Positions 62,020 to 64,000 of a stretch of 64,000 bases of DNA are shown here, in pieces. Source of the stretch: Bradyrhizobium sp. CB1650 (lineage in GTDB: Bacteria > Pseudomonadota > Alphaproteobacteria > Rhizobiales > Xanthobacteraceae); assembly GCF_029761915.1 (NCBI RefSeq), contig NZ_CP121695.1, positions 9,143,501-9,207,500 of the forward strand, written 5' to 3'. Under the pieces are notes generated by a model that ran no database searches, had not been told where the DNA came from, and saw only the letters and a program-made list of their open reading frames with translations. Position 1 is the stretch's first letter; every line of letters starts with the position of its first letter. Position numbers and translations under genes: made by a program.

Positions 62020-63828
62020 ATGGGGGCTGAACAGCCTGAAACGATCGCCGCGATCGTGGCCGCGCATCGCGCAGGCACGATCACGCCAGCGCAAACGATC
62101 GCGCGCTGCTATCGGCGCATCCGCGATCACAACGATCCCGCGGTCTTCATCAGCCTGCGCGACGAGGCGGATGCGATCGCCGAGGCCGACAAGCTCGCCG
62201 CACGGAAGGATGCAGCAAACCTGCCCCTCTACGGCGTTCCGGTCGCGGTGAAGGACAATATCGACGCGCTGGGCTTTGCGACCACGGCCGCGTGCCCAGC
62301 ATTCTCCTACACGCCGACGCATGATTCCACTGCGGTGGAGCGGCTGCGCGCCGCCGGCGCCATCATCATCGGCAAGACGAACCTCGACCAGTTCGCCACC
62401 GGCCTTGTCGGCGTCCGCTCGCCCTATGGCATCCCCAAAAATTCGATCCGCGAGGATCTGATCCCGGGCGGCTCGAGCTCGGGATCGGCGACCGCCGTCG
62501 GCGCAGGGCTGGTGCCGCTATCGCTCGGCACCGACACCGCCGGATCAGGCCGCGTGCCGGCGATGCTGAACAATATCGTCGGGCTGAAGCCGAGCCTCGG
62601 CATGATCCCGACCGCGGGTGTTGTGCCGGCCTGCCGCACGCTCGACTGCATCTCGGTGTTCGCGCTGACGGTCGACGACGCCGCACTCGCGCTCTCCGTG
62701 ATGGCGGGCCCAGACCAGGCCGATCCGTTCTCCCGCGACAGGCCACTGGGCGCGCTCACGCCGTTCCCGGCGAACTTGCGGCTCGGTGTGCCGCGCAACG
62801 GACAATTGATCTTCTTCGGCGACAAGAGGGCGGAGGCGGCCTACGCCGAGGCGCTGCAGCGCTGGACCGCGCTCGGCGCGACACTGGTCGAATTCGACCT
62901 CGAGCCGTTCTACGAGACGGCGCGGCTACTCTACGAAGGACCGTGGGTCGCCGAGCGTTATCTCGTGATCCGCAACCTGCTCGCCTCCGCACCGGATGCG
63001 ATCCACCCTGTCACGCGCGAAATCACCGCTGCCGGCGCGCGGCTCACGGCGGCGGAGACTTTCTCCGCGCTCTACCGCCTGCAGGGTCTGCGCAAGACCG
63101 CCGAGCGCACCTTCGCCGATCTGGATGCGCTGGTGCTGCCGACGGCGCCGACGGTCTATTCGACCGCGCAGGTGCTCGCCAACCCGATCGAGCTCAACAG
63201 CCGGCTCGGCACCTACACCAATTTCGTCAACCTGCTCGATCTCTGCGGCCTCGCGCTGCCGGCATCGATGCGGGCCGACGGCGCGCCGTTCGGCATCACG
63301 CTTCTCGCCCCCGCAGGACGCGATGCGCAGCTCGCCGGCATCGGCCGCGTTTTCCATGCCGATACCAAGCTGAGCGTCGGCGCGAAGGGCGTCGCGCAAC
63401 TACCGCTCGCTCGGCTTGCCGCGAGCACAAGCGACGAGATTCCGATCGCGGTGGTCGGCGCGCATCTCTCCGGCATGGCGCTGAACGGCGAATTGAAGGC
63501 GCTGGACGGACGCCTGATCGAGGCGACCAAAACCGCGCCGGACTACAAGCTCTATGCGCTTCAGACCACGCCGCCGAAGCCCGGGATGCTGCGTGTCGAA
63601 GCCGGCAAGGGCGCCGCGATCGAGCTGGAGATCTGGTCGCTGTCGGCGGCCGCCTTCGGCAAATTTGTCAATGCGATTCCCGCGCCGCTGTCGATCGGCA
63701 CGGTGCGCCTCGCCGATGGCCGCAGCGTGAAGGGTTTTATTGTCGAACCCGAAGCGCTGGGGGACGCACGCGACATCACTGCCTATGGCGGCTGGCGCGC
63801 GTATATGGCGGAGAAGGCGACGGCTTGA
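62020..63828 (+). CDS. atzF: Allophanate hydrolase
   Basis: A 602-residue amidase-signature enzyme that splits allophanate to ammonia and carbon dioxide, the second step of urea carboxylase-type urea use. The catalytic triad is Lys78 (VAVKDN), the serine of GGSSSGSA (about Ser153) and the nucleophile Ser176 (TDTAGSGRVP). The C-terminal domain (about 440-602), with 'VGAHLSGMALNGEL' and 'ITAYGGWRAYM', is the AtzF-type helper domain. No urea carboxylase or biuret/cyanurate hydrolase is in the window. Confidence 0.92.
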   Translation: MGAEQPETIAAIVAAHRAGTITPAQTIARCYRRIRDHNDPAVFISLRDEADAIAEADKLAARKDAANLPLYGVPVAVKDNIDALGFATTAACPAFSYTPTHDSTAVERLRAAGAIIIGKTNLDQFATGLVGVRSPYGIPKNSIREDLIPGGSSSGSATAVGAGLVPLSLGTDTAGSGRVPAMLNNIVGLKPSLGMIPTAGVVPACRTLDCISVFALTVDDAALALSVMAGPDQADPFSRDRPLGALTPFPANLRLGVPRNGQLIFFGDKRAEAAYAEALQRWTALGATLVEFDLEPFYETARLLYEGPWVAERYLVIRNLLASAPDAIHPVTREITAAGARLTAAETFSALYRLQGLRKTAERTFADLDALVLPTAPTVYSTAQVLANPIELNSRLGTYTNFVNLLDLCGLALPASMRADGAPFGITLLAPAGRDAQLAGIGRVFHADTKLSVGAKGVAQLPLARLAASTSDEIPIAVVGAHLSGMALNGELKALDGRLIEATKTAPDYKLYALQTTPPKPGMLRVEAGKGAAIELEIWSLSAAAFGKFVNAIPAPLSIGTVRLADGRSVKGFIVEPEALGDARDITAYGGWRAYMAEKATA

Positions 63829-63839
63829 GTTCAACAACA

Positions 63840-63869
63840 GTGTCGTCCCGGCCTTCGCCGGGACGACAC
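63840..63869. terminator. Hairpin between atzF and the GntR gene
   Basis: GTGTCGTCCCGG (63840-63851) pairs perfectly with CCGGGACGACAC (63858-63869), 12 bases with a CCTTCG loop. It lies 11 bases after the atzF stop between convergent genes and could serve both. There is no T-run. Confidence 0.6.
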
Positions 63870-63894
63870 TGGAGATGTGGAAGCCAGTGTCGCC

Positions 63895-64000
63895 CTAAAC
63901 CGACACCGCGTAGATCTCGTACTCCCCGCGCACCAGTTCGATATGCGCGCGCATGGCGGCGGCGGCGCCCTGCTTGTCGCCGCGCATGATGGCGACCACG
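63895..64000 (-). CDS. GntR-family regulator, partial (C-terminus only)
   Basis: The last 34 codons of a gene that continues beyond the right edge. The end reads 'VVAIMRGDKQGAAAAMRAHI' then 'ELVRGEYEIYAVSV', the pattern of the last helix of FCD-domain GntR regulators, in which each repeat ends in an 'A..AMR.HI' helix. It is convergent with atzF. Assignment rests on this short segment only. Confidence 0.6.
   Translation of the reverse strand, partial: VVAIMRGDKQGAAAAMRAHIELVRGEYEIYAVSV

Overview
The window reads as chromosomal DNA of an alphaproteobacterium of the Bradyrhizobium/Rhodopseudomonas group, most likely a Bradyrhizobium close to B. diazoefficiens/japonicum. Evidence: high GC; a SAM-II riboswitch before metZ; GcrA; a 310-aa haloalkane dehalogenase of DbjA type; a BjaR/BjaI quorum-sensing pair; a CYP199A-type P450 with its ferredoxin; and many intergenic inverted repeats of the kinds common in Bradyrhizobium. 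No rRNA, tRNA, CRISPR array, IS element, phage gene or nod/nif gene was recognised.

Left part (1-24 kb), mostly housekeeping and stress genes: a partial PAS protein; a two-domain dCTP deaminase; riboswitch-controlled metZ; an OpgC-type acyltransferase operon with two periplasmic SGNH proteins, one intact and one lacking its active site; apaG; hslO; argD-argF; gcrA behind a cluster of GANTC sites; the Pho regulon in the order flippase-like gene, phoR, PHO box, pstSCAB, phoU, phoB; a TetR-dbjA-Rdx-GNAT operon behind a perfect palindromic operator; and an OmpA/BON protein.

Middle part (24-43 kb): a polysaccharide deacetylase; an aerobic benzoyl-CoA (box) cluster with boxB, boxC, an alpha/beta hydrolase, a benzoate-CoA ligase and a BoxR-type regulator, but no boxA; an IclR regulator divergent from a Rieske oxygenase and a glutamine-synthetase-like enzyme, convergent with a LivHMGF-type ABC operon that has no binding protein; and bjaR-bjaI with a lux box and a 72-aa gene directly downstream of bjaI.

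Right part (43-64 kb): a LysR regulator followed by a shikimate-catabolism operon (shikimate/quinate dehydrogenase, a complete branched-chain-type ABC transporter with its own binding protein, and the QuiC-type 3-dehydroshikimate dehydratase). A 42-codon ORF between livF and quiC looks like an in-frame-deleted Gfo/Idh/MocA dehydrogenase that kept both translational couplings. Then come a solitary binding protein, a type II NADH dehydrogenase, the CYP199A-ferredoxin-binding protein operon with a divergent MarR, a feruloyl-CoA synthase with a divergent MarR, an allophanate hydrolase, and the 3' end of a GntR regulator.

Functionally, the right two thirds is a catabolic region for plant- and lignin-derived aromatics: benzoate through box, methoxybenzoates through CYP199A, hydroxycinnamates through feruloyl-CoA synthase, and shikimate to protocatechuate. 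Each module has its own local regulator and usually a palindromic site next to it. Coordinates of starts were refined by ribosome binding sites and family lengths; functions are from recognition of protein families by eye, without database searches.
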